A stretch of DNA of 64,000 bases from an uncultured Dehalococcoidia bacterium. Lineage in GTDB: Bacteria; Chloroflexota; Dehalococcoidia; Lucifugimonadales; UBA3495. Below the pieces are notes generated by a model. It was not told the DNA's origin. It made no database searches and was given only the letters and a program-made list of their open reading frames with translations. Below, one piece after another: positions 35,354-44,535 of the stretch (positions are counted from its first letter, which is position 1; the number at the start of each line of letters is the position of its first letter). Location of the stretch: positions 1,562,091 to 1,626,090 of the forward strand of contig CATQHB010000002.1 in assembly GCA_958295765.1 (NCBI GenBank), given 5' to 3'. A program made the translations under genes and the position numbers.

Positions 35354-36019
35354 ATGGTAGAGTTGCCACGGGATGGGGGGCCACTGCACGACCGCACCTG
35401 GGCCATTGACCGGGAAGAGGGGAGGACGGTCAATGACCTGATTGCGGTATCGGCGGCCCCCATTGAAACCCCTTCTATCGAGGTTCCCGACGACCTGAAA
35501 CACAATTTGCTGGTAACTTCGGTGGACGCCCTGGTCAATTGGGGGCGCAAGTCGGCCCTGTGGCCGGTTTCCTTCGGGTTGGCCTGCTGCGCCTTTGAGA
35601 TGATGGCGACGGCTATGGGCCGGTTTGACATCGCCCGTTTCGGTATGGAAGCCTTCCGGGCCTCGCCCCGTCAAGCGGACCTGATGATTGTGGCCGGCAC
35701 GGTTACCTGGAAAATGGCGCCCCCCATCCGGCGCATCTACGACCAGATGGCCGAACCCAAGTGGGTAATCTCTATGGGGGTCTGCGCCACCAGCGGCGGC
35801 CCCTATTACGGTTCCTACAGCGTCGTGCCGGGCGTTGACCACATCATCCCGGTGGACGTTTACGTCCCCGGCTGCCCGCCCCGGCCCGACGCCCTGCTTT
35901 ACGGCATAATGGAACTTCACGAAAAGATAAAGAAGTACCACCACCTGCGCAAAACCGAACCCCCGGCGACCGGGAATTCCGGCCGGCCCACCGACGGCGG
36001 GGAGGCCAGGGCAACCTGA
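35354..36019 (+). CDS. nuoB: NADH-quinone oxidoreductase subunit B
   Basis: 221 aa. Holds cluster N2, the last iron-sulfur centre before quinone. Ligands visible: Cys78 and Cys79 (GLACCAFE), Cys144 (MGVCATSGG) and Cys174 ([14 protein letters not shown]). About 50 residues precede the conserved core, longer than E. coli NuoB, ending in the usual [23 protein letters not shown] 35354 lies 9 nt after GGGGGAG; a GTG at 35336 overlapping nuoA is an alternative. The stop shares one base with the nuoC start (TGATG). Confidence 0.96.
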   Translation: MVELPRDGGPLHDRTWAIDREEGRTVNDLIAVSAAPIETPSIEVPDDLKHNLLVTSVDALVNWGRKSALWPVSFGLACCAFEMMATAMGRFDIARFGMEAFRASPRQADLMIVAGTVTWKMAPPIRRIYDQMAEPKWVISMGVCATSGGPYYGSYSVVPGVDHIIPVDVYVPGCPPRPDALLYGIMELHEKIKKYHHLRKTEPPATGNSGRPTDGGEARAT

Positions 36020-36462
36020 TGGCGATACAGCACGTAACCGGGCCGGAATTGTCCGAACTGCTGTCCGCCGCCCTGCCCGATGCCGTAGCGGGGTATGATG
36101 AGACCGCCGTTTGGGTTCACCCGGCCCAAATTGACGCGGTAGCCGCCCGGCTCAAGGATGACCCGGCCCTGGACTTCCGGTTTCTTAACTCGATAAGCGC
36201 CGTGGACTTTGTGGAGTATTTTGACCTGGTTTATCACCTTACCTCCTTGCACCGGCAAAGCTGCGCCATCGTCAAGGCCCGGGTTTACGGGCGGGATGAC
36301 CTGTCAGTACCTTCCGTTTACCAAGTCTGGCGGGGGGCGGATTATCAGGAACGGGAAATCTGGGACTTGATGGGCGTCCACTTTGAGGGACACCCGAATA
36401 TGAAAAGAATAATGCTGTGGGAAGGTTTTGAGGGCCACCCGCTACGCAAGGATTTTCTGTAG
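36019..36462 (+). CDS. nuoC: NADH-quinone oxidoreductase subunit C
   Basis: 147 aa, peripheral-arm subunit without cofactors. FLNSISAVDFVEYFDLVYHL (around residues 55-74) and the C-terminal REIWDLMGVHFEGHPNMKRI, then LWEGFEGHPLRKDFL, are the family signature. Translationally coupled to nuoB. Not fused to nuoD. Confidence 0.94.
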   Translation: MAIQHVTGPELSELLSAALPDAVAGYDETAVWVHPAQIDAVAARLKDDPALDFRFLNSISAVDFVEYFDLVYHLTSLHRQSCAIVKARVYGRDDLSVPSVYQVWRGADYQEREIWDLMGVHFEGHPNMKRIMLWEGFEGHPLRKDFL

Positions 36463-36499
36463 GCGATGCGAGGTCAACTCGGGCCACTTTGCCCATTCA

Positions 36500-36585
36500 C
36501 CGCTCATCCTGAGCCTGTCGAAGGATGGATTAAAAGGGGAATCGCCGGATGCGGCAGGATGGTTCGACAAGCTCACCATGAGCGG
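36500..36585. repeat. Inverted-repeat element (family B), copy 6, inside the nuo operon
   Basis: ACCGCTCATCCTGAGCCTGT at the left and ACAAGCTCACCATGAGCGG at the right. It occupies the 233-bp gap between nuoC and nuoD; elsewhere in the operon genes overlap or are under 20 bp apart. The rest of the gap (36586-36695) shows nothing else. Confidence 0.85.
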
Positions 36586-36695
36586 ATTGCGGACTTTGCA
36601 CCAGCCCTGAGGTTGAGCGGGGAATAATAAACGGCCTGGCTGAGCGGGGATAACGCCCGGCGTAGGCTGAACGGTTGAGTAACTTACACTGATTT

Positions 36696-37802
36696 ATGAC
36701 GATTCGTACCGAACCGATGACCGTCAATGTGGGGCCGCAACACCCCAGCACCCATGGGGTGTTTCGGGTGCGGATTACCTTTGACGGCGAGGAGATTGTC
36801 GAGGTTGAGCCGGTTTTCGGCTATCTGCATCGCGGCACCGAAAAGCTGGCCGAGGAACGCAACTACGTCCAGATAGTTACCCTTACCGACCGCCTGGACT
36901 ACACCTCCTCAATGATCAACAATCAGGCTTACTGTCTGGCGGTGGAGAAACTGCTGGGGGTGGAACCGCCGCCCCGGGCCAAGTATCTGCGTACCCTTAC
37001 CGCCGAGTTGCAGCGCATCGCCAGCCACCTGATTGCCGTCGGGTTCTTTGTCCAGGAGTTGGGCGCTTTGGGGACGCCGCTGATGTACGGGTTCCGCAGC
37101 CGGGAGCGGATCCTGGAGCTTTTTGAGATGCTTTGCGGGGCGCGGATTACGGTCAGCTATATGCGGCCGGGGGGAGTCTTTGCCGATGCCCCCCGGGAGT
37201 TCTGGCCGGCCCTCGACCGGTTTCTCAGCGACTTTCCCGGCGAGTTCGCGGAAATGGAGCAGCTGCTCCTGGAAAACGAAATCCTGATGGTGCGCACCCG
37301 GGGCGTAAGTCCCCTGCCGCCGGAGATTGCGGTCAACAGTTCGGTCAGCGGGCCGGTACTGCGGGCCAGCGGCGTCAACTGGGACTGGCGCAAGCAGGAA
37401 CCCTACGACGCTTATGACGCCGTCGAGTTTGACGTGCCGGTGGGCGCCAACTGGGACAACTACGACCGTTTCTGGGTGCGGATGCAGGAGGTACACCAGA
37501 GCCTCCGCATCATCAATCAGTGTGTAGCGCAGATTGAACCGGGCCCGGTTCGGCTGGACTTGCCGCTGGTGCTCCGGCCGGCAGCCGGCCGGGAAGCCTA
37601 CGGGCGGGTGGAGGCTTCCAAGGGGGAGTTGGGCTTTTACCTGGTCAGCGACGGCGGCATCGCCCCCTACCGCTGCAAGATAAGGTCGCCTTCCCTGATT
37701 AACCTGACCGTCATTGAGCATCTGCTCCTGGGTTGGAAACTGGCCGATATGATTGTCTCCCTGGGCAGCGTGGACATCAACATGGGCGAGGTTGACCGGT
37801 GA
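36696..37802 (+). CDS. nuoD: NADH-quinone oxidoreductase subunit D
   Basis: 368 aa. Forms the quinone-binding site with NuoB. Diagnostic: VNVGPQHPSTHGVFRVRITF at the N-terminus (quinone-site His in HPSTHG), FGYLHRGTEKLAEERNY, DRLDYTSSMINNQAYCLAVE, FEMLCGARITVSYMRPGGV and the C-terminal SLGSVDINMGEVDR. ATG at 36696 has a weak ribosome site, perhaps because a repeat was inserted upstream. Its stop overlaps the GTG of nuoH (GTGA). Confidence 0.96.
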   Translation: MTIRTEPMTVNVGPQHPSTHGVFRVRITFDGEEIVEVEPVFGYLHRGTEKLAEERNYVQIVTLTDRLDYTSSMINNQAYCLAVEKLLGVEPPPRAKYLRTLTAELQRIASHLIAVGFFVQELGALGTPLMYGFRSRERILELFEMLCGARITVSYMRPGGVFADAPREFWPALDRFLSDFPGEFAEMEQLLLENEILMVRTRGVSPLPPEIAVNSSVSGPVLRASGVNWDWRKQEPYDAYDAVEFDVPVGANWDNYDRFWVRMQEVHQSLRIINQCVAQIEPGPVRLDLPLVLRPAAGREAYGRVEASKGELGFYLVSDGGIAPYRCKIRSPSLINLTVIEHLLLGWKLADMIVSLGSVDINMGEVDR

Positions 37803-39022
37803 ACTGCCAGTTAGCCCCGGACAACATCCTCTACGGCAACGGCCTGTACCGGCTGCTTTACGATGCGGCGGGTACGCTGCTGCCCTGCTGGTTGGCCTAC
37901 CTGGCCGCCGGCCTGGTCATCATCTTTATCCTGGTGAACGGCGTGCTGCTGGGCGCGGCGGTCATCACCTGGACGGAGCGGCGGCTGCTGGGCCGGTTCC
38001 AGAACCGGGTCGGCCCCAACCGCTGGGGGCCTTTCGGCCTGTTGCAACCGATCGCCGACCTGTTCAAGCTGCTTACCAAGGAAGACTTGACCCCGGCCGG
38101 CGCCGACCGAATCGTTTTCGCCCTGGTGCCGATCGCAATGGTAGCGCCGCTTATTTTGATGACGGCGGTTATTCCCTTTGCCCAAAACACGGCCCTAGCC
38201 AGCCTGAACGTCGGGGTGCTGTACCTGCTGGCAATCAGTTCCGTAACTACCATCGCCATTTTTATGGCCGGCTGGTCGTCCAACAACCGCTACGCTATGT
38301 TCGGCGCGGCCCGGGCGGTGGCGGTACTCATCAGCTACGAAGTTCCGGTAGTGCTGTCCCTGCTGGGGGTGGTAATGGTAGCCGGCTCTATGTCCCTGGG
38401 CCAGGTGGTGGAGGCCCAGGCCCTGCCCTTCCTGCTGGTTCAACCCCTGGCCTTCTTTGTTTTCCTGGCCGGGATGTCCGCCGAGTTGAACCGGACGCCT
38501 TTTGACGTGGCCGAGGCGGAATCGGAAATCATTGCCGGCTACCACACCGAATACAGCGGGATAAAGTTCGCCCTGATTCAAGCCGCCGAGTTTGGCGGCG
38601 TGGTGGTGGTGTCGGCCATCGTTGCCACGCTGTTCCTGGGCGGCTGGAGCGGCCCCCTGTCCGAATACCTGGGCTGGCTCTGGTTCCTGCTCAAGACCGG
38701 GGTGGTAGTATTCCTGTTCATCTGGATCCGGGCCACCTATCCCCGGCTGCGTATTGACCAGATAATGGCCTTTTCCTGGAAGTTCCTGCTGCCCTTGAGC
38801 CTGATCAACCTGCTGGCGGTCAGCCTTGAAGTATTCTTTCTGCGGGGAGAAACCGGGCAGTTGACCGCTACCGACCTGGGCATAATGACCGGAATAAACC
38901 TGGTGCTGGCGGTAGCCGCAATAGCCTTTTTTGGCAACCTGATTCGCCGCCGGGTCAAGTTTGAGACTCGCCGGCCGGCGCAAAACGTCGTGCCGGGCGT
39001 TTCCACCATTGAGGTAAGCTGA
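37799..39022 (+). CDS. nuoH: NADH-quinone oxidoreductase subunit H
   Basis: 407 aa, about eight membrane helices; builds the quinone channel. Signature stretches: VITWTERRLLGRFQNRVGPN, RWGPFGLLQPIADLFKLLTK, AELNRTPFDVAEAESEIIAG and YHTEYSGIKFA. Starts with GTG overlapping the nuoD stop, so translation is coupled. Confidence 0.96.
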   Translation: MNCQLAPDNILYGNGLYRLLYDAAGTLLPCWLAYLAAGLVIIFILVNGVLLGAAVITWTERRLLGRFQNRVGPNRWGPFGLLQPIADLFKLLTKEDLTPAGADRIVFALVPIAMVAPLILMTAVIPFAQNTALASLNVGVLYLLAISSVTTIAIFMAGWSSNNRYAMFGAARAVAVLISYEVPVVLSLLGVVMVAGSMSLGQVVEAQALPFLLVQPLAFFVFLAGMSAELNRTPFDVAEAESEIIAGYHTEYSGIKFALIQAAEFGGVVVVSAIVATLFLGGWSGPLSEYLGWLWFLLKTGVVVFLFIWIRATYPRLRIDQIMAFSWKFLLPLSLINLLAVSLEVFFLRGETGQLTATDLGIMTGINLVLAVAAIAFFGNLIRRRVKFETRRPAQNVVPGVSTIEVS

Positions 39023-39023
39023 T

Positions 39024-39743
39024 ATGTACGGTCTGGCTATGGTCAAGGGTCTGCTGGTAACGCTGAAAAACCTGACCCGAAAACCCTTTACCATTCAATA
39101 CCCGGAGGAACGGGCCGAGCAGCATCCCCGTTTCCGGGGGGAGGAGTTTGTCTGGTATGAGGAACGCTGTACCGGCTGCGCCTCCTGCGCCAAGTATTGC
39201 CCCCTGGGGATAATCAAAATCGTAACCAGCCCCAGCGAAACCGCCCTGCCCCAAGGGGACAAGTACCGGCTGGAAGTGTTTGACATCGAACTGCAACGGT
39301 GTATGTTCTGCGGGCTGTGCGTGGAGGCTTGCCCCTACGACGCCCTGTTTATGGGCAGCGGATTCGAGCAGGGGCAATACAGCCGCCAGGATATGGTCAT
39401 CACCATTGACCAATTGCGCCAGGCGGAAAAGCATCCCAGTACCTGGTTCCGGCCCCAACTGGAGGGCTATGCCGGGGAACCGGGCGAAAGCCGCCGGCAA
39501 CCGGCGGCCACCGAGGGCGAGTCCCGGCTCACCTATAACCCCCGGGGCGGGCCGCCCCTGGGCTGGCGGGAGGTAGGCCGGGAAAGTTGGCGCTGGCACC
39601 GGCGGGAAAAGGCCGGTATGCGCCTGGAAACCGGCCCGACCGCGCCGCAGCAAACCCCGGCCACCGGAGCCGGTGGGGAAACTGCCGGGGAAGTTCCGGG
39701 GAAAGACGATACGATAGACGATATGACGGCGGGAAAGCCCTAG
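39024..39743 (+). CDS. nuoI: NADH-quinone oxidoreductase subunit I, with long C-terminal extension
   Basis: 239 aa. Carries clusters N6a and N6b: Cys49/52/55/59 (CTGCASCAKYCP) and Cys93/96/99/103 (CMFCGLCVEACP). The core ends near residue 150; the remaining ~90 residues (RRQPAATEGESRLTYNPRGG onward) are Pro/Gly/Glu-rich and of low complexity, making it longer than the ~160-180 aa of most NuoI. ATG one base after the nuoH stop. Confidence 0.95.
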   Translation: MYGLAMVKGLLVTLKNLTRKPFTIQYPEERAEQHPRFRGEEFVWYEERCTGCASCAKYCPLGIIKIVTSPSETALPQGDKYRLEVFDIELQRCMFCGLCVEACPYDALFMGSGFEQGQYSRQDMVITIDQLRQAEKHPSTWFRPQLEGYAGEPGESRRQPAATEGESRLTYNPRGGPPLGWREVGRESWRWHRREKAGMRLETGPTAPQQTPATGAGGETAGEVPGKDDTIDDMTAGKP

Positions 39744-40328
39744 ATGCTGTTTCAGGATATTATTTTCTGGGTTCTGGCCGTAACCGCCATTGGCGCCGCC
39801 CTGGGCGTGGTGCTGATTCGGGACTTGTTCCGCTCGGCCCTGCTGCTGGCGGTGGTATTTGTGGCCGTCGCCGGGTTCTTTGCCCTGTTAAGCGCCGAGT
39901 TTCTGGCGGTGGTGCAGGTGCTCATCTACGTGGGCGCCATATCAATCCTGTTCATCTTTGCCATAATGCTCACCCGCAACGTCCGGGAGGGCAATCTGCC
40001 CAACCGCCTGCAACTGCCGGCCGTGCTTTTCCCGGCCCTGCTCCTGGCCGCCCTGGTGGTAGCGGTGGTGAGCAGCGACTGGCGGCCGATACCCGAGGAG
40101 GAACTGGGGCGCGCCCAACTGACCCAAACTCAGGCGGTGAACATCGTCGCCGAGGAAACCCTGGCGGCGGAGGGTTTCAGCACCGCCGCGGCCCTGGAGA
40201 ACGCACAGCAGGCGGGGCTGGCCGACCTGCTCATCGGGGCCTTTGTCCTGCCCTTTGAGGCGGTTTCCCTGCTGCTGCTGGCCGCCCTCATCGGCGGGCT
40301 GGCCCTGGCCCGGTCCCGGGGAGGTTAG
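39744..40328 (+). CDS. nuoJ: NADH-quinone oxidoreductase subunit J
   Basis: 194 aa, five membrane helices. LFRSALLLAVVFVAVAGFFA and LLSAEFLAVVQVLIYVGAIS (around residues 46-70) hold the conserved TM3 pi-bulge region. A ~45-residue hydrophilic loop (WRPIPEEELGRAQLTQTQAV onward) separates TM4 and TM5. ATG immediately follows the nuoI stop. Confidence 0.94.
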   Translation: MLFQDIIFWVLAVTAIGAALGVVLIRDLFRSALLLAVVFVAVAGFFALLSAEFLAVVQVLIYVGAISILFIFAIMLTRNVREGNLPNRLQLPAVLFPALLLAALVVAVVSSDWRPIPEEELGRAQLTQTQAVNIVAEETLAAEGFSTAAALENAQQAGLADLLIGAFVLPFEAVSLLLLAALIGGLALARSRGG

Positions 40329-40333
40329 GCGCC

Positions 40334-40663
40334 ATGTCTCTGGAAACGATGTTGATTGTCGCCGCCATCCTGTTTGCCATTGGCCTGTACGGGGCCTTGG
40401 CCCGGAGCAACGTCATTGCGGTGTTTATGTCCATCGAGTTGATGTTCAACGCCGTTACCCTTACGGTGGTGGCCCTGGCCCGCTACGCCGCGCCCCTGGC
40501 AATCCGGGAGGACATCGGCAGCGTGCTGACCGGCCAGGTGTTTGCCGTGTTCATCATCACCGTAGCCGCCGCGGAAATTGCCCTCGGCCTGGGCATCGTG
40601 TTCGCCCTGTACCGGAGCGCCGAGTCGGTCAACCTGAGCGAAGCCAACCGGCTGCGCCACTGA
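40334..40663 (+). CDS. nuoK: NADH-quinone oxidoreductase subunit K
   Basis: 109 aa, three membrane helices. NVIAVFMSIELMFNAVTLTV contains the conserved Glu of the proton path (SIELM), and IITVAAAEIALGLGIVFALY the second. MrpC-like layout. ATG 5 bp after the nuoJ stop. Confidence 0.95.
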   Translation: MSLETMLIVAAILFAIGLYGALARSNVIAVFMSIELMFNAVTLTVVALARYAAPLAIREDIGSVLTGQVFAVFIITVAAAEIALGLGIVFALYRSAESVNLSEANRLRH

Positions 40664-40674
40664 GCAAGAGAACT

Positions 40675-40869
40675 ATGTGGATTGAGTTCAAGAGAGCGCC
40701 TAACCTGATGCTGGCCGAGATGTGGAAGGAAGTCCTGGAGGGAGAGGGGCTGCCGACCCGCATCCTGCCCGAGGGCGACATCCGGGATTGGGGAGAACGG
40801 GCGCCCTTCCGTATTTACGTACCCAAAGGGCGGGAACACGTCGCCGAAGAGATACTGAGGAAGCTGTAG
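40675..40869 (+). CDS. 64-aa DUF2007-like small protein between nuoK and nuoL
   Basis: Starts ATG 40675 (MWIEFKRAPNLMLAEMWKEV), ends RIYVPKGREHVAEEILRKL, with its TAG abutting the nuoL ATG. The pattern (helix, LEGEGLPTRILPEGD, APFRIYVPKGREHVAEEIL) resembles DUF2007/putative signal-transducing small domains, where a short ferredoxin-like fold is expected. No cysteine. The gene is in frame with the operon's tight spacing (11 bp after nuoK, 0 bp before nuoL), so it must be translated with complex I. It is not one of the standard Nuo subunits. Possible roles are an assembly factor or regulatory subunit; this is inference. Confidence 0.78.
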   Translation: MWIEFKRAPNLMLAEMWKEVLEGEGLPTRILPEGDIRDWGERAPFRIYVPKGREHVAEEILRKL

Positions 40870-42957
40870 ATGGTCACCGAACCGCTGGTCTGGGCGATTT
40901 TTTTCCTGCCCCTCCTTTCCTTTCTGCTAATATCTCTGGTTATCCGGCCGTTCCTGAACCGCTATGGGTGGCTCAGCGGCGGGCTGCTGATTGTCGCCCT
41001 GGCGGTCTCCTTTGGCCTGTCAATCTGGGTGCTGCGGCAGCATAATCAAGGGGCCGACCTGACCTTTGCCGCCCATACCTGGCTGGAACTGGGCGACGCG
41101 TCCATTGAGCTGGGCCTGCTGCTGGACCCGTTGACCACCATAATGCTGGTGGTAGTCAGCGGGGTCAGCCTGGTGGTTCAGATTTACTCCCTCGGTTATA
41201 TGCGGCACGACCCGGGAATCGCCCGCTACTACGCCTATATGTCCCTGTTCACCGCCTCAATGCTGGGGTTGGTGCTGTCCGCCAACATCATCCAGCTTTA
41301 CGCCTTTTGGGAACTGGTGGGCATATCATCCTACCTGCTTATCGGGTTCTGGCACGACCGGCCGGCCGCCGCCGCCGCCGCTAAAAAGGCGTTCATCGTT
41401 ACCCGCATCGGCGACGTGGGGTTCCTGCTGGCGATTATCTACCTGTTTTTCCAGGGCGCCGAGTTTGCGGCGGCCGGCCTCAATCCCCTGCACATCCCGG
41501 ACATCTGGCAGGCGGCCCAGCCCCTGGCGACCGGCGGCGCGATCCTGGGGGGCGCGGCCCTGACCTGGGTAGCCCTGGGCATCTTTGCCGGCGCGGCCGG
41601 CAAGTCCGGCCAGTTCCCTCTGCACACCTGGCTGCCCGATGCTATGGAAGGCCCCACGCCGGTCAGCGCCCTGATTCACGCGGCCACCATGGTAGCGGCC
41701 GGCGTGTTCCTGGTGGCCCGCTTTTACCCATTGTTCCAGGAAACCCGGGAGGCGTTGACCGTCGTCGCGCTGGTGGGGGGCTTTACCGCTTTTATGGCCG
41801 CCACTTTAGGGCTGGTGATGAACGATATAAAGCGGGTGATGGCCTACTCCACCATCAGCCAGTTGGGGTATATGATGGCCGCGTTGGGCGTCGGCGCCTT
41901 TGGCCCGGCCCTGTTTCACCTGTTCACTCACGCCTGGTTCAAGGCGCTGCTGTTCCTCGGCGCGGGGAGCGTCAATCACGCCAGCGGCACCTTCAATATG
42001 CGGTATATGGGGGGATTGCGCCGTCAGATGCCCTGGACTTACCTCCTGATCCTGATTGGCGGCCTGAGCCTGGTGGGTATTATTCCCCTGGCCGGATTCT
42101 GGAGCAAGGATGAAATCCTGACCGGGGCCTGGCTGGGCAGCGACCTGGTTGACCCCTGGGTGGCCCGGGTAGTTTTCGGGCTGCTCCTCGCCGCCGTGCT
42201 GCTCACCGCTTTCTATACCTTTCGGATGATTTTCCTCACCTTTCACGGGGAGTTTCGGGGCGGCGGCGCGCAGGAAATAGCCGACGCTGCGGCCCGGCAG
42301 GAACCGCCGCCGGCCTCGGTCTCCGAGGAAGTCCACCGGGCCGAGTCGCCCCTGGTAATGGTGGCGCCGATGCTCTTGCTGGGGGTGGCGGCAATCATCG
42401 CCGGATACCTGGCAAATCCCCAATGGGTCAAGAGTATCCTCACGATTCCCGCCCACTGGTTCGCCGAATACGTGGAATCGGCGGTAATTTTCGGCCACCT
42501 GGAAACGCCCCATTTCAATTTTATGATTGCCATTATATCAACCCTGGTGGCCCTGGCCGGCATCGGGCTGGCCTGGCTGCTGTACCAGTTGCTCCCCTCC
42601 CGCCAGGCGCCGGAAGGAGAGGAAGGAGAGGAATCGCAGGGAGAATTGGCCGAGCCTTTGACCAAGGCTGGGCCGCTCCACACCCTGCTTTCCCGTAAGT
42701 ATTTCGCCGACGAACTGTACGAGGACGTGCTGGTACGGCGCGGCTTTTACCGGGCATTTGCCGGGGCGGTGGACTGGCTGGACCGGAATTGGGTTGACGG
42801 GCTGGTCGATTTTATCGCCGGCGTGTGCCGCAACTCCGGCCGGCTGCTGGCCCAGTTTCAGACGGGGCAGGTGCAGTTTTACGGAGCGGTAATCGTACTG
42901 GGCGCCGTCCTGATTTTGGTGGGCTACCTGATTTTCGGCGCCGGGCTGCGAGGTTAG
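40870..42957 (+). CDS. nuoL: NADH-quinone oxidoreductase subunit L
   Basis: 695 aa, antiporter-like proton-pumping subunit with long lateral helix at the C-terminus. Family signatures: FWELVGISSYLLIGFWHDRP, KAFIVTRIGDVGFLL, GKSGQFPLHTWLPDAMEGPT, PVSALIHAATMVAAGVFLVA, KRVMAYSTISQLGYMMAALG and HAWFKALLFLGAGSVNHASG. ATG directly follows the small ORF stop. Confidence 0.96.
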   Translation: MVTEPLVWAIFFLPLLSFLLISLVIRPFLNRYGWLSGGLLIVALAVSFGLSIWVLRQHNQGADLTFAAHTWLELGDASIELGLLLDPLTTIMLVVVSGVSLVVQIYSLGYMRHDPGIARYYAYMSLFTASMLGLVLSANIIQLYAFWELVGISSYLLIGFWHDRPAAAAAAKKAFIVTRIGDVGFLLAIIYLFFQGAEFAAAGLNPLHIPDIWQAAQPLATGGAILGGAALTWVALGIFAGAAGKSGQFPLHTWLPDAMEGPTPVSALIHAATMVAAGVFLVARFYPLFQETREALTVVALVGGFTAFMAATLGLVMNDIKRVMAYSTISQLGYMMAALGVGAFGPALFHLFTHAWFKALLFLGAGSVNHASGTFNMRYMGGLRRQMPWTYLLILIGGLSLVGIIPLAGFWSKDEILTGAWLGSDLVDPWVARVVFGLLLAAVLLTAFYTFRMIFLTFHGEFRGGGAQEIADAAARQEPPPASVSEEVHRAESPLVMVAPMLLLGVAAIIAGYLANPQWVKSILTIPAHWFAEYVESAVIFGHLETPHFNFMIAIISTLVALAGIGLAWLLYQLLPSRQAPEGEEGEESQGELAEPLTKAGPLHTLLSRKYFADELYEDVLVRRGFYRAFAGAVDWLDRNWVDGLVDFIAGVCRNSGRLLAQFQTGQVQFYGAVIVLGAVLILVGYLIFGAGLRG

Positions 42958-42961
42958 CGGT

Positions 42962-44521
42962 ATGGTTAGCAGTATGTACGTCTTGCCGGGACTGCTTTCC
43001 CTGACCGTGTTCCTGCCGGCGGCGGGCGCGCTGGTAATCCTCGCCCTGCTGCGGGGCCAGCGGGCCATCCGGGGTTTTGCCCTGCTGGTGGGATTAGCCG
43101 ACCTGCTGCTGGCGCTGGGGGTGTTTATCCTTTTCGACCGGAGCGGGGACGCCGACCGGTTCCAGTTCATTGACCGTTTCCACTGGATTTCCGCGGAAAC
43201 CTTCAACGCCAGTTACTTCCTGGGCGTTGACGGGTTGAGCGCGCCCCTGGTGCTGCTCACCGGGTTGCTGGGGTTCTGCGCCGTCATCGTCTCCTGGCGC
43301 ATCAACTTCCGGGTGAAGGAGTATTTTGTCTGGCTCCTGCTGCTGCAAACGGCGGTAATGGGCGTCTTTACCTCCCTGGACTTTCTCTTGTTTTTCCTGT
43401 TCTGGGAGTTGGAACTGGCGCCGATGTATATGCTGATTGCCACCTGGGGCACCGGCCGCAAGGAATACTCGGCGATGAAGTTTCTGCTGTTCACCATTCT
43501 GGGCAGCGCCTTTATGCTGGTGGGCATCATCGCCGTTTTCCTGAGCCAGCCCGGCGGCTCCTTTGATATGACCCTGCTACTGGAATCCGGCTCGATGTTG
43601 AACGGCGCCACCGCCGCATTGCCGCTGGGCGTAATGTTCTGGTTGTTCTTTGCCGCCTTTGCCGTCAAGCTCCCCACCTGGCCGGTGCATACCTGGCTGC
43701 CCGACGCCCACACCGACGCGCCCACCGCCGCCAGTGTGATGCTGGCCGGAGTAATGCTGAAAATGGGTGGCTACGGACTGCTGCGGGTCAACGTGGGGAT
43801 GTTCCCCGGAGAGATAAGGACTTTTGCCTGGGCTTTAATCCTGCTGGGGGTAATCAGCGTGCTTTACGGGGCCATAGTTACCCTGCGGCAGACCGACTTG
43901 AAACGGCTGATTGCCAACTCCAGCGTCAGCCACATGGGGCTGGTGCTGGTGGGCATCGGGTCGGTAGGCGTAGCCGCCGGGGAGTTGACCGCCGTCGGGC
44001 TGAACGGGGCGGCGCTGCAACTATTCACTCACGGCACCATTACCGGACTGCTTTTTGCGGGGGTGGGCCTGATTTACGACAAGGCGCATACCCGCTACAT
44101 CCCCGATTTGGGCGGGCTGGCCGCCCGGATGCCGGTAGCCGCTATCGCCTTGGCGATTGCCGGGTTCGCCTCTTTGGGGCTGCCCGGATTGAGCGGTTTT
44201 GTGGCCGAAGTGCTGATCTTTTTCGGCGCCTTCCGGGCCTACCCCTGGCCCACCGTCCTGGCGGTGCTGGGCATCATCCTGGCGGCCGGGTATATCCTGT
44301 GGATGCTGGAACGGGCCCTGTTCGGCCCGCCCCGGGAGCGGTTTGCCGACCTTACTGACGCCTCCTTCCTGGAAGCGGTTCCCCTGGCCCTGCTGGTCAT
44401 CAGCATTGTAGTAGTCGGGGTCTATCCGGCCTTCCTTACCGATGTTTTCAACGCCGGAATTGCGCCGATGGTGGAAATGATTAACCAGGGCCTAAACAGC
44501 CCAGCGGTAACTCCCCGGTAG
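42962..44521 (+). CDS. nuoM: NADH-quinone oxidoreductase subunit M
   Basis: 519 aa, about 14 helices; second antiporter-like pump subunit. LFFLFWELELAPMYMLIATW, LPTWPVHTWLPDAHTDAPTA, ASVMLAGVMLKMGGYGLLRV and KRLIANSSVSHMGLVLVGIG are diagnostic, with pump-site Glu and Lys residues present. ATG 4 bp after the nuoL stop; a second ATG stands at 42974. Confidence 0.95.
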   Translation: MVSSMYVLPGLLSLTVFLPAAGALVILALLRGQRAIRGFALLVGLADLLLALGVFILFDRSGDADRFQFIDRFHWISAETFNASYFLGVDGLSAPLVLLTGLLGFCAVIVSWRINFRVKEYFVWLLLLQTAVMGVFTSLDFLLFFLFWELELAPMYMLIATWGTGRKEYSAMKFLLFTILGSAFMLVGIIAVFLSQPGGSFDMTLLLESGSMLNGATAALPLGVMFWLFFAAFAVKLPTWPVHTWLPDAHTDAPTAASVMLAGVMLKMGGYGLLRVNVGMFPGEIRTFAWALILLGVISVLYGAIVTLRQTDLKRLIANSSVSHMGLVLVGIGSVGVAAGELTAVGLNGAALQLFTHGTITGLLFAGVGLIYDKAHTRYIPDLGGLAARMPVAAIALAIAGFASLGLPGLSGFVAEVLIFFGAFRAYPWPTVLAVLGIILAAGYILWMLERALFGPPRERFADLTDASFLEAVPLALLVISIVVVGVYPAFLTDVFNAGIAPMVEMINQGLNSPAVTPR

Positions 44522-44535
44522 CGGTAAGCATAGCT

